A model generated the notes under the pieces. That model worked only from the letters and a program-made list of their open reading frames with translations. It did not search any database and was not told the DNA's origin. Made by a program: the position numbers and the translations under genes. This document shows positions 18,125 to 26,189 of a DNA stretch of 64,000 nt, in pieces. Positions within the stretch are counted from its first letter, which is position 1. Each line of letters begins with the position of its first letter. Origin of the DNA: Bacteroidota bacterium (GTDB lineage: Bacteria > Bacteroidota > Bacteroidia > Chitinophagales > Chitinophagaceae); NCBI GenBank assembly GCA_020161435.1, contig JAIUNV010000007.1, forward strand, positions 183,456 to 247,455, read 5' to 3'.

Positions 18125-18895
18125 ATGCCAAAAACAGTGTTGATTACCGGCGGTACCAGTGGTATTGGTTTCGGCATTGCCCGTGAATTTGCCAAAGCCG
18201 GATACAATCTTTACCTCAATGGTTTGGAGCCTAACGGCGAAGCCATTACTGCAGAACTTGCAGCAGCGCATTCCGTTGAAGGTTTGTTTTCGAATGCCAA
18301 CATGTTGCAGCCCGATGCCATTGCGCAAATGGTGCAGCAGGGCATCGCACAATTTGGTAGCATTGATGTGTTGGTGTGCAATGCTGGCATTCAATACGTG
18401 GCACCCATCGATGAATTTCCGGCAGAAAAATGGGAAGCTATTTTAGGTATCAACCTCAGCTCGGCTTTTTACCTGAGCAAAGCCGTATGGACCGGCATGA
18501 AGGCTAATGGTTTTGGACGCATCATCAACATTGCTTCTGCACATGGATTAACGGCCTCTGAATTTAAGTCGGCGTATGTAGCGGCCAAGCATGGCCTGGT
18601 GGGGCTTACCAAAGTGCTGGCGTTGGAAGGCGCACCGTTCAACATCAACTGCAATGCCATTTGCCCCGGCTATGTAAAAACGTCCATTGTAGAAAAGCAA
18701 ATAGCCGATCAAATGAAAGTGCACAGCATGACAGAAGAGGAAGTGGTGAAAAAAGTAATGCTGGGCCGACAGGCAGTAAAAGATTTTATACCTGTAGAAA
18801 CACTCGGCAAGCTGGCGGTGTTTTTAGCCAGCGAAGCAGCAGCAACCCTTACGGGCACTGCATTGCCGGTAGATGGTGGCTGGACAGCCTACTAA
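18125..18895 (+). CDS. 3-hydroxybutyrate dehydrogenase (SDR family)
   Basis: A 256-residue classical short-chain dehydrogenase. It has the NAD-binding GGTSGIGFGIA loop at about 9-19, NAGIQ near 90, and the catalytic Ser-Tyr-Lys set in NIASAHGL and SAYVAAKHG. The HGLTASEFKSAYVAAKHG and ICPGYVKTSIVEKQI stretches are characteristic of bacterial D-3-hydroxybutyrate dehydrogenases, which interconvert 3-hydroxybutyrate and acetoacetate in ketone-body or PHB metabolism. Start ATG 18125 matches the family N-terminus. It is convergent with the YkgJ gene, overlapping it by four bases. Confidence 0.88.
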   Translation: MPKTVLITGGTSGIGFGIAREFAKAGYNLYLNGLEPNGEAITAELAAAHSVEGLFSNANMLQPDAIAQMVQQGIAQFGSIDVLVCNAGIQYVAPIDEFPAEKWEAILGINLSSAFYLSKAVWTGMKANGFGRIINIASAHGLTASEFKSAYVAAKHGLVGLTKVLALEGAPFNINCNAICPGYVKTSIVEKQIADQMKVHSMTEEEVVKKVMLGRQAVKDFIPVETLGKLAVFLASEAAATLTGTALPVDGGWTAY

Positions 18896-19449
18896 GCTGA
18901 TGCGATAAAAAAACCGGTTTCTTTTTTTAATCCTTCTACCACATTGTAAATGAGCGGACACATGCCGTAATGGCTGAATGTGCCAAACATGCGGGTGGTA
19001 AAACCCGGCCGGTCGAGCTGCGGAAAATTACGGCACTCATCGGGCCTTATCTCATACACCTGGCATGCCTTGCCATCAAGAAACTGGCAGGGGATGGCAT
19101 TGAGAAAAGACATGAAGGAGCCGCCTTCTACAAACCGTTCCCTGAATTGTGCTTCGGTCAGTTGAAGCTTATTGCTGAGACGTACGATTGCTGCATCATC
19201 AATATTCACCATCAAACGGGTGCAGCATTTGCCACAGGCAAGGCAATCTATGCCCGCTTCTGCTTCCTTGTTCAGGCGCATCACCGCTTCATCTATCACC
19301 TCTGAATCCAGTGTTTTGAGATGGGCTTTGAAATGCTCGTTTTCTTCAAAACGGTCGAGAGCCAGCGCAGCTACTTCGTCGGGGGTGGTGATGAGTTGCA
19401 AATGAATTGGTTGATGGTAATTGGAAATGGGTGTGTTATTCGCCCACAA
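18892..19449 (-). CDS. YkgJ-family cysteine cluster protein
   Basis: A protein of up to 185 residues with the YkgJ cysteine cluster: CLACGKCCTRL near residue 75, then CQFLDGKACQVYEIRPDEC near 120-138 and a final Cys in YGMCPLIY. The family is thought to bind zinc or an Fe-S cluster; function is unsettled. The start is uncertain: TTG at 19449 overlaps the upstream gene by 14 bases, another TTG is at 19398, and no suitable ATG exists. The overlap suggests translational coupling to the NAD(P)-binding gene. Confidence 0.82.
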   Translation of the reverse strand: MWANNTPISNYHQPIHLQLITTPDEVAALALDRFEENEHFKAHLKTLDSEVIDEAVMRLNKEAEAGIDCLACGKCCTRLMVNIDDAAIVRLSNKLQLTEAQFRERFVEGGSFMSFLNAIPCQFLDGKACQVYEIRPDECRNFPQLDRPGFTTRMFGTFSHYGMCPLIYNVVEGLKKETGFFIASA

Positions 19450-20077
19450 TATTGCTGATTCCTACCCGATGGTGGAGGTATTGTGGAAATGCTATTTCCT
19501 GTACCATCAACAAAGCCAGGTTGCCGGCATTGATTTCCCAGCTGCTGGGCATGTGTTCTTCCAGCGCCATAAAATGATTGTCGGCTTCCTTGGGTAAAAT
19601 GTTGGGAGCACACACAAAAGTCCAGTCGAGGTCGGACGCTTTGAGGTATTCGTAGGCCTGTTTGTGCTCTTGTCCTACGGGTACATATTCCTGAGGATAA
19701 TCGGGTGCATCCATTACATAATGGCCGTTTTCGTCGGGCAACACGCCGAGCCCGCCGAGTGCTACAATGCGGCGAATGCCGGTGGCTTTCATTTGGGCAA
19801 TGATGTTTTTGATGCCGAGGCTGCGGGCCTTGTCGGTACCATCAAAAGCGCCGCCCAGCGCCGATAGTACCGCATCGCTGCCTTGCAGGGCTTTGCGTAC
19901 ATCACCCTCATCAAACACATAGCCTTTGATGCTGTGCAACTGCTCCGAACGCAGGTCTTCATCAATTAAGCTTTCGACATTGCGCCCAAAAGCGTTCACC
20001 TTCCAGCCCTTGGCCAGTGCATGAATCATGAGTTGCTTGCCTACCATTCCGGTGGCGCCAAAAATTGTTACCTGCAT
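19436..20077 (-). CDS. NAD(P)-binding NmrA/SDR-like protein
   Basis: A 213-residue atypical short-chain dehydrogenase of the NAD(P)H-binding (NmrA/HSCARG-like) group. The dinucleotide loop TIFGATGMVGKQL is at residues 4-16, and SDAVLSALGG and RIVALGGLGV mark later Rossmann strands. The Tyr-x-x-x-Lys pair is not obvious, so it may be a redox sensor or a non-canonical reductase. It heads a two-gene unit with the YkgJ-family gene. Confidence 0.85.
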   Translation of the reverse strand: MQVTIFGATGMVGKQLMIHALAKGWKVNAFGRNVESLIDEDLRSEQLHSIKGYVFDEGDVRKALQGSDAVLSALGGAFDGTDKARSLGIKNIIAQMKATGIRRIVALGGLGVLPDENGHYVMDAPDYPQEYVPVGQEHKQAYEYLKASDLDWTFVCAPNILPKEADNHFMALEEHMPSSWEINAGNLALLMVQEIAFPQYLHHRVGISNIVGE

Positions 20078-20453
20078 ACATTCGATTGCTTTGCTGTATC
20101 AGCTAAAACTACGGAAAAAAGACAGGGAAGGATGCAGGTAGACAAGAGAATATTGACCGATGTGTTGCACTATTAAAATAAAATATCAGGCAGACAAGTA
20201 GTAAATCAAGTAAAGTGTTTCAAAGAAAAATCACACAGGGGGAGGCGTTGGCCGGGCAATCCCGATAGCTATCGGGAGGCCGGAGGCATCGGGTTTGCCT
20301 TGATCCCGATAGCTATCGGGATTCTTTGGTTACTTTCTTTTTTTCAAGAAAAAGAAAGTAACAATGCTGCTACATGAACCACATTGATTTATGAAGGATT
20401 GGAAGAAAAGAAAACTCAATTCCCTTGTGGTTATGACAAAATCACCACTTGTA
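20078..20453. repeat. Intergenic repeat cluster with perfect palindromes
   Basis: No gene is seen. The 16-base palindrome CCCGATAGCTATCGGG occurs twice, at 20261-20276 and 20305-20320. Just after lies a near-perfect hairpin with 14-base arms GTTACTTTCTTTTT / AAAAAGAAAGTAAC at 20329-20362. This composite resembles dispersed palindromic intergenic elements of Bacteroidota. The last hairpin could also stop transcription arriving from ytxJ. Confidence 0.7.
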
Positions 20454-20786
20454 TCAACTGGTGGCTTGCGCCACAATCTCCGCCATCTGAATACCCATGT
20501 GGCTTTCATCAAAAATGCATTCGCCTTGTTTGATGAGCAATACCTGCGGGCTTTCGTGCCATACATCAAAATGCTCGGCGATGTGGTTGGAGAGCTGGCG
20601 GTGGGCAATGAGGTCGAGCAGGTGCCAGTCGAGCTGGTCGTTCAGTCCGGCACGTTCGAGCCTGTGCAACACCATGCTACTGATGCTGCAACGGGTACTG
20701 TGCTTAAAAATGAGTTGCGGTTTGCTGGCCGACTGCGCAACGAGCTGCGTCAATTGGTCGGCCGACTGGAGTAAATTCCACGACAT
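20454..20786 (-). CDS. ytxJ: Bacillithiol-system redox protein YtxJ
   Basis: A 110-residue thioredoxin-fold protein of the YtxJ/BrxC family (DUF2847). The active-site motif is monothiol-like, KHSTRCSISSMVL, matching the family's TCxIS pattern. The C-terminal half has the usual HESPQVLLIKQGECIFDESH strand-turn. Such proteins are proposed to remove bacillithiol from S-bacillithiolated proteins or act as redoxins. Start ATG 20786 is chosen over 20816. It follows a tiny lipoprotein gene by 30 bases on the same strand. A YpdA-like reductase gene at 39.6 kb may belong to the same thiol system. Confidence 0.88.
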   Translation of the reverse strand: MSWNLLQSADQLTQLVAQSASKPQLIFKHSTRCSISSMVLHRLERAGLNDQLDWHLLDLIAHRQLSNHIAEHFDVWHESPQVLLIKQGECIFDESHMGIQMAEIVAQATS

Positions 20787-20816
20787 CCGGAAGCCTAAAT
20801 CTTTGGGGTGCAACAA

Positions 20817-20933
20817 TTACCGACGGATAGCCGTAGGATTGCCGGGGCAGCCAATGCCACGCTTGCTGCTGGCGCAGCTGCTAATGCCGAGGGCCAACAC
20901 AGCAATCATGGCCAATGCAAATACTTTACGCAT
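20817..20933 (-). CDS. 38-residue putative lipoprotein
   Basis: A small frame starting with ATG at 20933 encodes 38 residues: a positively charged N-terminus (MRK), a hydrophobic stretch VFALAMIAVLALG, and a lipobox LGISSC followed by a short tail rich in Ser, Arg and Gly with GCPGNP. This is a complete lipoprotein signal with a mature peptide of about 18 residues. It lies 30 bases upstream of ytxJ on the same strand, so the two are probably co-transcribed. Function is unknown; it could be a short outer-membrane or periplasmic lipopeptide. Confidence 0.6.
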   Translation of the reverse strand: MRKVFALAMIAVLALGISSCASSKRGIGCPGNPTAIRR

Positions 20934-21004
20934 GATGGATAAAATTTGAGATTTAAAGGTACAGCAGAATGCCTGTAAATGTTCAATCATTGAAAAAATG
21001 GAGG

Positions 21005-22069
21005 CTATTTTAAAACCAATTCAGTCAATATTTGTCTTATGTTCAAATGATTAGCATCTTGAATTTTCATTGAATATTTTGCAACTAAGTCAATCCAATC
21101 GTAAAGTTTATTTTTCTCAGTAGTCTTTGTTTCCCAATAATCAGATAATTCAAAAGCAGATGTATTAATTATAGTCTCAACGATACTGAGAACGTTATCA
21201 AATAAATTCAAGAATATTCTCGGAACTTTTTTATAAGTTTTTTTACCTACTATGATATCGATTTTTCCACCTGCAGTAAATAAATCACGAACATTCGGAC
21301 AAACAACAGCTTCTCTAGTAACTAGCCAAATTGCAAGTCGTCCAAACTTATCATTACTATTTCCGAAAAGTTCGGGGAAATAAGTCATTGCTCTATTTTT
21401 GAGTTCTTGTTTTTCTTTTAGCGATAAATTATTCCAAATCCTGATGACAATATTGCTCGGCTTACTATTGTTTTCAGCATCCATCCACCAAAGTTCTTCG
21501 CCTGGCCTTAGCTTACTTTTATAATAATCAACTATTGGTCTGATTGGATTTCCCTTTTTTCGTAACGTGTCATAAGGCATTTTGATTTTATCGAAAATGG
21601 TATTTCCTTTTTCCAAATTCATGTCAATCAAGTACCGAGGCGAATGTGTTACTACAACTTCAGATAGCACCTCTTCATAAGGCCGACAACGGAATTCAAC
21701 TGGGCTTGCTAACTTTGCAAACAGCATGAAAATTCTTTCTACATTGTCAACTCTTGTGCTTTCTAAAACACTATTACCTGTTGTTTTCCAATGATTTTGT
21801 GTTGTTGTCTTTACTTCAATACCATAATATTTTTTTGCAACAATATCGGGGAACTTTTGCCCCCCAATTAACTCAATTGAATTTTCGAAAGTTGTCCCTT
21901 TGGCTAAATCTGTCATTAAGTCTTTTACATATGGCTCAAGATTTCTACCTATAAGGGTGGATACTTTTTTAGAAGAATTTTTAGCATGTGCATTCAACTC
22001 AGAAATTGTTGAGCCAAGCAATGAATCAAATTCGTTCTTTTCCGGGTGTGGATTTGTTGATACTATCAT
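21005..22069 (-). CDS. Type II restriction endonuclease
   Basis: A 354-residue protein encoded directly after an m5C methyltransferase gene, overlapping it by four bases (ATGA). It has a plausible PD-(D/E)xK nuclease core: P74-D75 followed by E85-V86-K87 in KFPDIVAKKYYGIEVKTT, with a conserved-looking Gln after the strand. The rest is not recognisable, as is usual for restriction enzymes, so the target site is unknown. Base composition is far more AT-rich than the flanking genes, which points to horizontal acquisition of the whole three-gene unit. Confidence 0.8.
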   Translation of the reverse strand: MIVSTNPHPEKNEFDSLLGSTISELNAHAKNSSKKVSTLIGRNLEPYVKDLMTDLAKGTTFENSIELIGGQKFPDIVAKKYYGIEVKTTTQNHWKTTGNSVLESTRVDNVERIFMLFAKLASPVEFRCRPYEEVLSEVVVTHSPRYLIDMNLEKGNTIFDKIKMPYDTLRKKGNPIRPIVDYYKSKLRPGEELWWMDAENNSKPSNIVIRIWNNLSLKEKQELKNRAMTYFPELFGNSNDKFGRLAIWLVTREAVVCPNVRDLFTAGGKIDIIVGKKTYKKVPRIFLNLFDNVLSIVETIINTSAFELSDYWETKTTEKNKLYDWIDLVAKYSMKIQDANHLNIRQILTELVLK

Positions 22070-23433
22070 TGTGCTTTCTTAAAATATAAATCCCAAATTT
22101 CTTCAATCCTCTTTGCCAAGTTATAGGCTAGTAAAGGTGGAACGGCGTTACCAATTATTTTATAAGCCTGGGATGGACTAACTAAAAAGGAACCTTTTCT
22201 TCCATTCTTATTTTCAATTACAAAGTCATAGTCTGGAGGGAAGGTCTGAATTAAGGCACACTCTCTGATGGTTAATCTCCTTTCTTTTAGGCCTTTCTTT
22301 AATTCGCTTTCAATCTGTCCTCCATTTTCTTTGGACAGTCGCCTAAATTCAATATTACCATGATGTTCAGATCGAATTGTAGGTGAAATATTTGAGAGTT
22401 TTATCTCTGTTTGTCCTTGGCAATGTTTACCCATAAATTTTGCTTTTGAGTAAAATCTTTGAGATAAGTCCTTAGTTTGCTCTGGTTCTTCTAGGTGTTT
22501 AAATACCTCTCTAAGCTGCACAAATGGTTTTAGTTTCCCTCCTTCAACTGTGAAGGAATGAGTAGGACTTGGGTAAGGATTATATCGCATTGAAATCTTT
22601 TCTTTTTCCAATTCTTTCAATGCGGACTTTTTCAATGCCGATTTTTTTATGCCAATAAATATTACCCTTTCTCTAGATTGAGGAACACCAAAATCTGCGG
22701 AGTGTAAAACTTGGGGGTCAAGCACAATATATCCATTCCCATTTGCGGAGGAAAAGTCATTTTGGATAATTGTTTTTACATCTCCAAGATTTACAAGACC
22801 TTTTACGTTTTCTGCAATGAATACTTTTGGTTGTGTGATTTCTACTACTTCTTTCATCCACATGTATAGTTGCCCGCGGGTTTCTATCGACGCTGTTTCA
22901 TTTTTAATTATTTCTCCTTTGTGATTTTTATGCGAATTGAATCCATTTCGTTTGCCAGCAACACTAAAGTCTTGGCAAGGAAAGCCACCTGTAACAACAT
23001 CAATATTTTTCGGAAAAACATTTACTCCATTCCGATACATTTTTACGAGGTCTACAATACTTTCTCTATGAAAATTTGCAGAGTCATGACCACGTTTAGA
23101 AAAATAATTTACCCAAGCATTTCTTGCATCAGTAAAAATATCATTAGCAAATACTGTCTTGAATTTTGTTTTCTCAAGTTGAACAAAACCATTATTGAGT
23201 TTCTTATCTATAAAATGAGGGCATAAAATTTCATTTACAGATGATTCTAAGACAGAAAAACCACCCTCGAAACCTAAATCCATTCCACCACAACCTGAGA
23301 AAAGAGATAGCACATTTAGTGATTCCTTCTTCTCATAATTAGATGTACTTAAGGATGATTTATTGTAATATAAAATATCCAATTGCGGTTCTTCCAATAT
23401 GCTTATTCCTGTTTCTACTGCTCTTGTCCGCAT
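22066..23433 (-). CDS. DNA (cytosine-5) methyltransferase
   Basis: A 455-residue C5 methyltransferase. Motif I is LNVLSLFSGCGGMDLGF at 39-55, the catalytic motif IV is GGFPCQDFS with nucleophile C153, motif VI is FIAENVKGL, motif VIII contains SRERVIFIGI, and motifs IX/X near the end include KIIGNAVPPLLAYNLA. It protects host DNA against the overlapping endonuclease. The ATG at 23433 is two bases after the controller gene's stop; an in-frame TTG at 23439 is less likely. The stretch between motifs VIII and IX is the target-recognition domain; specificity cannot be read. Confidence 0.93.
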   Translation of the reverse strand: MRTRAVETGISILEEPQLDILYYNKSSLSTSNYEKKESLNVLSLFSGCGGMDLGFEGGFSVLESSVNEILCPHFIDKKLNNGFVQLEKTKFKTVFANDIFTDARNAWVNYFSKRGHDSANFHRESIVDLVKMYRNGVNVFPKNIDVVTGGFPCQDFSVAGKRNGFNSHKNHKGEIIKNETASIETRGQLYMWMKEVVEITQPKVFIAENVKGLVNLGDVKTIIQNDFSSANGNGYIVLDPQVLHSADFGVPQSRERVIFIGIKKSALKKSALKELEKEKISMRYNPYPSPTHSFTVEGGKLKPFVQLREVFKHLEEPEQTKDLSQRFYSKAKFMGKHCQGQTEIKLSNISPTIRSEHHGNIEFRRLSKENGGQIESELKKGLKERRLTIRECALIQTFPPDYDFVIENKNGRKGSFLVSPSQAYKIIGNAVPPLLAYNLAKRIEEIWDLYFKKAQ

Positions 23434-23435
23434 AT

Positions 23436-23744
23436 TCAATTTTTTTCAAGATTTGACTTCAAATATTTCACTTTTTGCTCTGCTGCTTTAAGAACCTTGC
23501 TTGCACAATGTTCATTGGCAATTTCTAAGGCAATTTTTTCACTCATAAATTGTATTAGCAAATCCTCGCCATCCATTTGCAGAATCTCAGCAAGTTTTAT
23601 AATGTTGTCTCTAGATGGTTTACGTTCATTTCTTTCAATTTTACTGAGGATTGCCTGATCAATGTCAAGATATGATGCGACTTGTCTGAGTAGTAAGCCT
23701 AAGCTTTCTCTTTTGGCCCGGATAGTTTGCCCAACGGTTTCCAT
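23436..23744 (-). CDS. XRE-type regulator, probable R-M controller protein
   Basis: A 102-residue protein with an N-terminal HTH_3/XRE domain (TIRAKRESLGLLLRQVASYL, then AILSKIERNERKPS) and a short helical C-terminal part. It is the first gene of the R-M unit, ending two bases before the methyltransferase start. Controller proteins in R-M systems repress or activate their own promoter to delay endonuclease synthesis. A 17-base inverted repeat at 23759-23775, 15 bases upstream of its start, is a candidate operator. The longer-than-usual C-terminal helix is unlike the smallest C proteins. Confidence 0.8.
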   Translation of the reverse strand: METVGQTIRAKRESLGLLLRQVASYLDIDQAILSKIERNERKPSRDNIIKLAEILQMDGEDLLIQFMSEKIALEIANEHCASKVLKAAEQKVKYLKSNLEKN

Positions 23745-23758
23745 TTGAAATATTTTAC

Positions 23759-23775
23759 TTGACAGAATTTGTCAA
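23759..23775. promoter_or_regulatory. Candidate controller operator upstream of R-M operon
   Basis: TTGACAGAATTTGTCAA is an inverted repeat with 6-base arms TTGACA/TGTCAA around GAATT. It lies 15 bases upstream of the controller start, where an autoregulatory operator would be expected. Confidence 0.5.
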
Positions 23776-23970
23776 ATGTAAAATGTCTTTCTAGTATTCA
23801 AAATTTCAGTTGATAACATCTTAATAAATGGAGATATTAGATGTTAAGCTTTGTATGTTAGCCCTAGTTTCTTTAAATGTTTTGGCTAATTCTATTGTTC
23901 GTGCCTGTCCTAAGTCAGGTATCATTTACTTCCCTTAAAGACCTTACTTTGCTGCTTTCAGTTCAAACGT

Positions 23971-25353
23971 ATGACGATTCATTTTATTTCCATAGGAGGC
24001 AGTGTAATGCACCAGCTGGCGCTGGCCCTGCACCACAAAGGCTATACCATTACTGGTAGCGACGATGAGATTTTTGAACCCGCCAAAAGCAACCTGGCAG
24101 CCGCCGGCTTGCTGCCTGCACAAATCGGCTGGTTCGAAAGCAATATACACAGCGGCCTCGATGCCGTGATTTTGGGCATGCATGCCCGTGCCGACAACCC
24201 CGAACTGCTGAAGGCACAGGCTCTCGGCATTCCGGTATATTCTTTCCCGGAATACATTTTTCAAGAAAGCAAAACCAAGCAGCGCATTGTGGTAGGCGGC
24301 AGCCATGGCAAAACCACCACCACTTCCATGATTATGCATGTGCTGCAGCAGTCAGGCCTGGCTTTCGATTATCTGGTGGGTGCCAAGCTACCCGGCTTCA
24401 GCCAGTCGGTGCAGGTAACCGATGCGCCCATCATTGTGTGCGAAGGCGACGAATACCCCGCCAGCGTGGTGGAAAAGCGGCCCAAGTTTCATTTTCTGTT
24501 TCCACATGTCGCTATTCTTACGGGCATTGCGTGGGATCATATCAACGTGTTTCCGACATTCGATTTTTACCTGGAGCAGTTCAGCATTTTTATCCAGAAA
24601 ATTGAACCCGGCGGTGTTCTCATTTACAACCAAACCGACGAAACGCTGCATGCATTGGTGCAAGCCAATTTGCGCAGCGATATCCGGTTTATTCCATATG
24701 GTGTGCCGGCACATCGCATTGATAACGGTGCTACAGTTGTGCTGTGGCCCGGTGCCGAAACAGCCATCAAAGTGTTTGGCAACCACAACTTGCTGAACAT
24801 GGAAGCCGCCCGGCTGGCTTGTGCCGAAGCCGGGGTGAGCACGGCTCAGTTTGCTGCCGCCATCGGCAGTTTTACCGGTGCTTCCAAACGCTTGGAAGTG
24901 TTGTTGCAAAATGAGCATACCACCGTGTATCGTGATTTTGCCCATGCACCCAGCAAAGTGAAAGCCACTATTGATGCAGTGAAACAACAGTTTCCCAACC
25001 GTAAACTCATTGTCTTGCTGGAGCTCCATACGTACAGTAGTTTGAATGCCGATTTTATGCCGCATTACAAACAGGCGTTGGATGCGGCCGACGAAGCTGC
25101 TGTGTACTATAGCCAGCATGCATTGGCCATCAAAAAAATGCCGCCATTGGATAAGCAAGTGGTAGCTGATGGCTTTGCCAAGCCCGGCTTACAGGTGCTC
25201 AACGATGCTGCGGCTTTGCAGCAATGGATGGAACAATTACAGGTAAAAGATGCCAGTGTATTGCTCATGAGCAGTGGTACTTTTGAAGGCATCAATCTGT
25301 TGGAATTGTTCGGCGGTTTGATGCAATTGCCCACGGGAAATCCGGCACAGTAA
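23971..25353 (+). CDS. mpl: UDP-MurNAc:tripeptide ligase Mpl
   Basis: A 460-residue Mur-ligase family enzyme that re-attaches the recycled murein tripeptide L-Ala-D-Glu-mDap to UDP-N-acetylmuramate. The N-terminal Rossmann part begins IHFISIGGSVMHQLAL, the ATP loop is VVGGSHGKTTTTSM at about 109-122, the central domain has CEGDEYPAS, and the C-terminal domain has KRLEVLL and DFAHAPSKVKATIDAV. The Mpl type is favoured over MurC by length and by the GSDDEIFEP and LGMHARADNPEL segments. It starts a rightward run of four genes. Confidence 0.93.
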   Translation: MTIHFISIGGSVMHQLALALHHKGYTITGSDDEIFEPAKSNLAAAGLLPAQIGWFESNIHSGLDAVILGMHARADNPELLKAQALGIPVYSFPEYIFQESKTKQRIVVGGSHGKTTTTSMIMHVLQQSGLAFDYLVGAKLPGFSQSVQVTDAPIIVCEGDEYPASVVEKRPKFHFLFPHVAILTGIAWDHINVFPTFDFYLEQFSIFIQKIEPGGVLIYNQTDETLHALVQANLRSDIRFIPYGVPAHRIDNGATVVLWPGAETAIKVFGNHNLLNMEAARLACAEAGVSTAQFAAAIGSFTGASKRLEVLLQNEHTTVYRDFAHAPSKVKATIDAVKQQFPNRKLIVLLELHTYSSLNADFMPHYKQALDAADEAAVYYSQHALAIKKMPPLDKQVVADGFAKPGLQVLNDAAALQQWMEQLQVKDASVLLMSSGTFEGINLLELFGGLMQLPTGNPAQ

Positions 25354-25410
25354 ATTTTCAACTACCTTCAATTATAAATCATCGTTTTCACAGGAAAGCT
25401 GCTACTTGTT

Positions 25411-26181
25411 ATGAACCTCAGTCTCACCCGCCCATTGGCATTTATCGATTTGGAAACCACCGGTATCAACATGTCTTCCGATCGTATTGTAGAAATTGCC
25501 ATCGTCAAAATTTTGCCTGACGGTACCAAGCAAGTCAAGCGGAAACTCATCAATCCGGAGATGGTGATTCCTCAGTCTTCCATTGATGTGCATGGCATCA
25601 CCAATGAAATGGTGAAAGATGCGCCGACTTTTAAACAGGCGGGCAACGAAATCAAACAGTTTTTGGAAAACTGCGACCTCGCCGGATACAACAGCAACAA
25701 GTTTGATATACCACTGCTGGTGGAAGAGTTTTTACGTGCCGGGCAAGACTTTAATGTAGATGGCCGTAAGCTGGTAGATGTGCAGAAAGTGTTTCACATG
25801 ATGGAGCCACGTACATTGAGTGCCGCGTATAAATTTTACTGCAGCAAAGAATTGGAGAATGCCCATAGTGCCGAAGTAGATGCTACTGCCACTTGGGAAG
25901 TGCTGGATGCACAAGTGGCCCGCTATCCGCAAATTGGCAATACCGTTGACAGTATTTTGAAAGCCGTAGGTGATGATGAAATTGTAGACTTTGCCCGCCG
26001 CATGATTGTGCAGGAAGGCAAAATCGTTTTCAATTTTGGTAAGCATAAAGGCAAAGTGGTAGAAGATGTATTGCGGATGGAACGCAGCTACTACGATTGG
26101 ATGATGCAGGGCGACTTTCCGCAGCATACCAAGCAAAAGCTGACGGAAATATTGCATAAAATGATGCTGGCCAAAAAATAA
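25411..26181 (+). CDS. DnaQ-like 3'-5' exonuclease with DUF3820 tail
   Basis: A 256-residue DEDDh exonuclease. The motifs are LAFIDLETTG (Exo I, catalytic Asp and Glu), AGYNSNKFDIPLL (Exo II), and AHSAEVDATATWEVL (Exo III, His and Asp). After residue 195 a short DUF3820-type module follows (FNFGKHKGKVVEDVL, YYDWMMQGDFP), often found attached to such nucleases. It is probably a proofreading or repair exonuclease acting separately from the replicative polymerase. It lies 57 bases after mpl and eight bases before the membrane-protein gene. Confidence 0.9.
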   Translation: MNLSLTRPLAFIDLETTGINMSSDRIVEIAIVKILPDGTKQVKRKLINPEMVIPQSSIDVHGITNEMVKDAPTFKQAGNEIKQFLENCDLAGYNSNKFDIPLLVEEFLRAGQDFNVDGRKLVDVQKVFHMMEPRTLSAAYKFYCSKELENAHSAEVDATATWEVLDAQVARYPQIGNTVDSILKAVGDDEIVDFARRMIVQEGKIVFNFGKHKGKVVEDVLRMERSYYDWMMQGDFPQHTKQKLTEILHKMMLAKK

Positions 26182-26189
26182 GCAGATAC

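Noticed and set aside
14185..23744. One defence island joining the caspase gene and the R-M operon
   Set aside because: Housekeeping genes separate them, the caspase protein is exported, and base composition differs.
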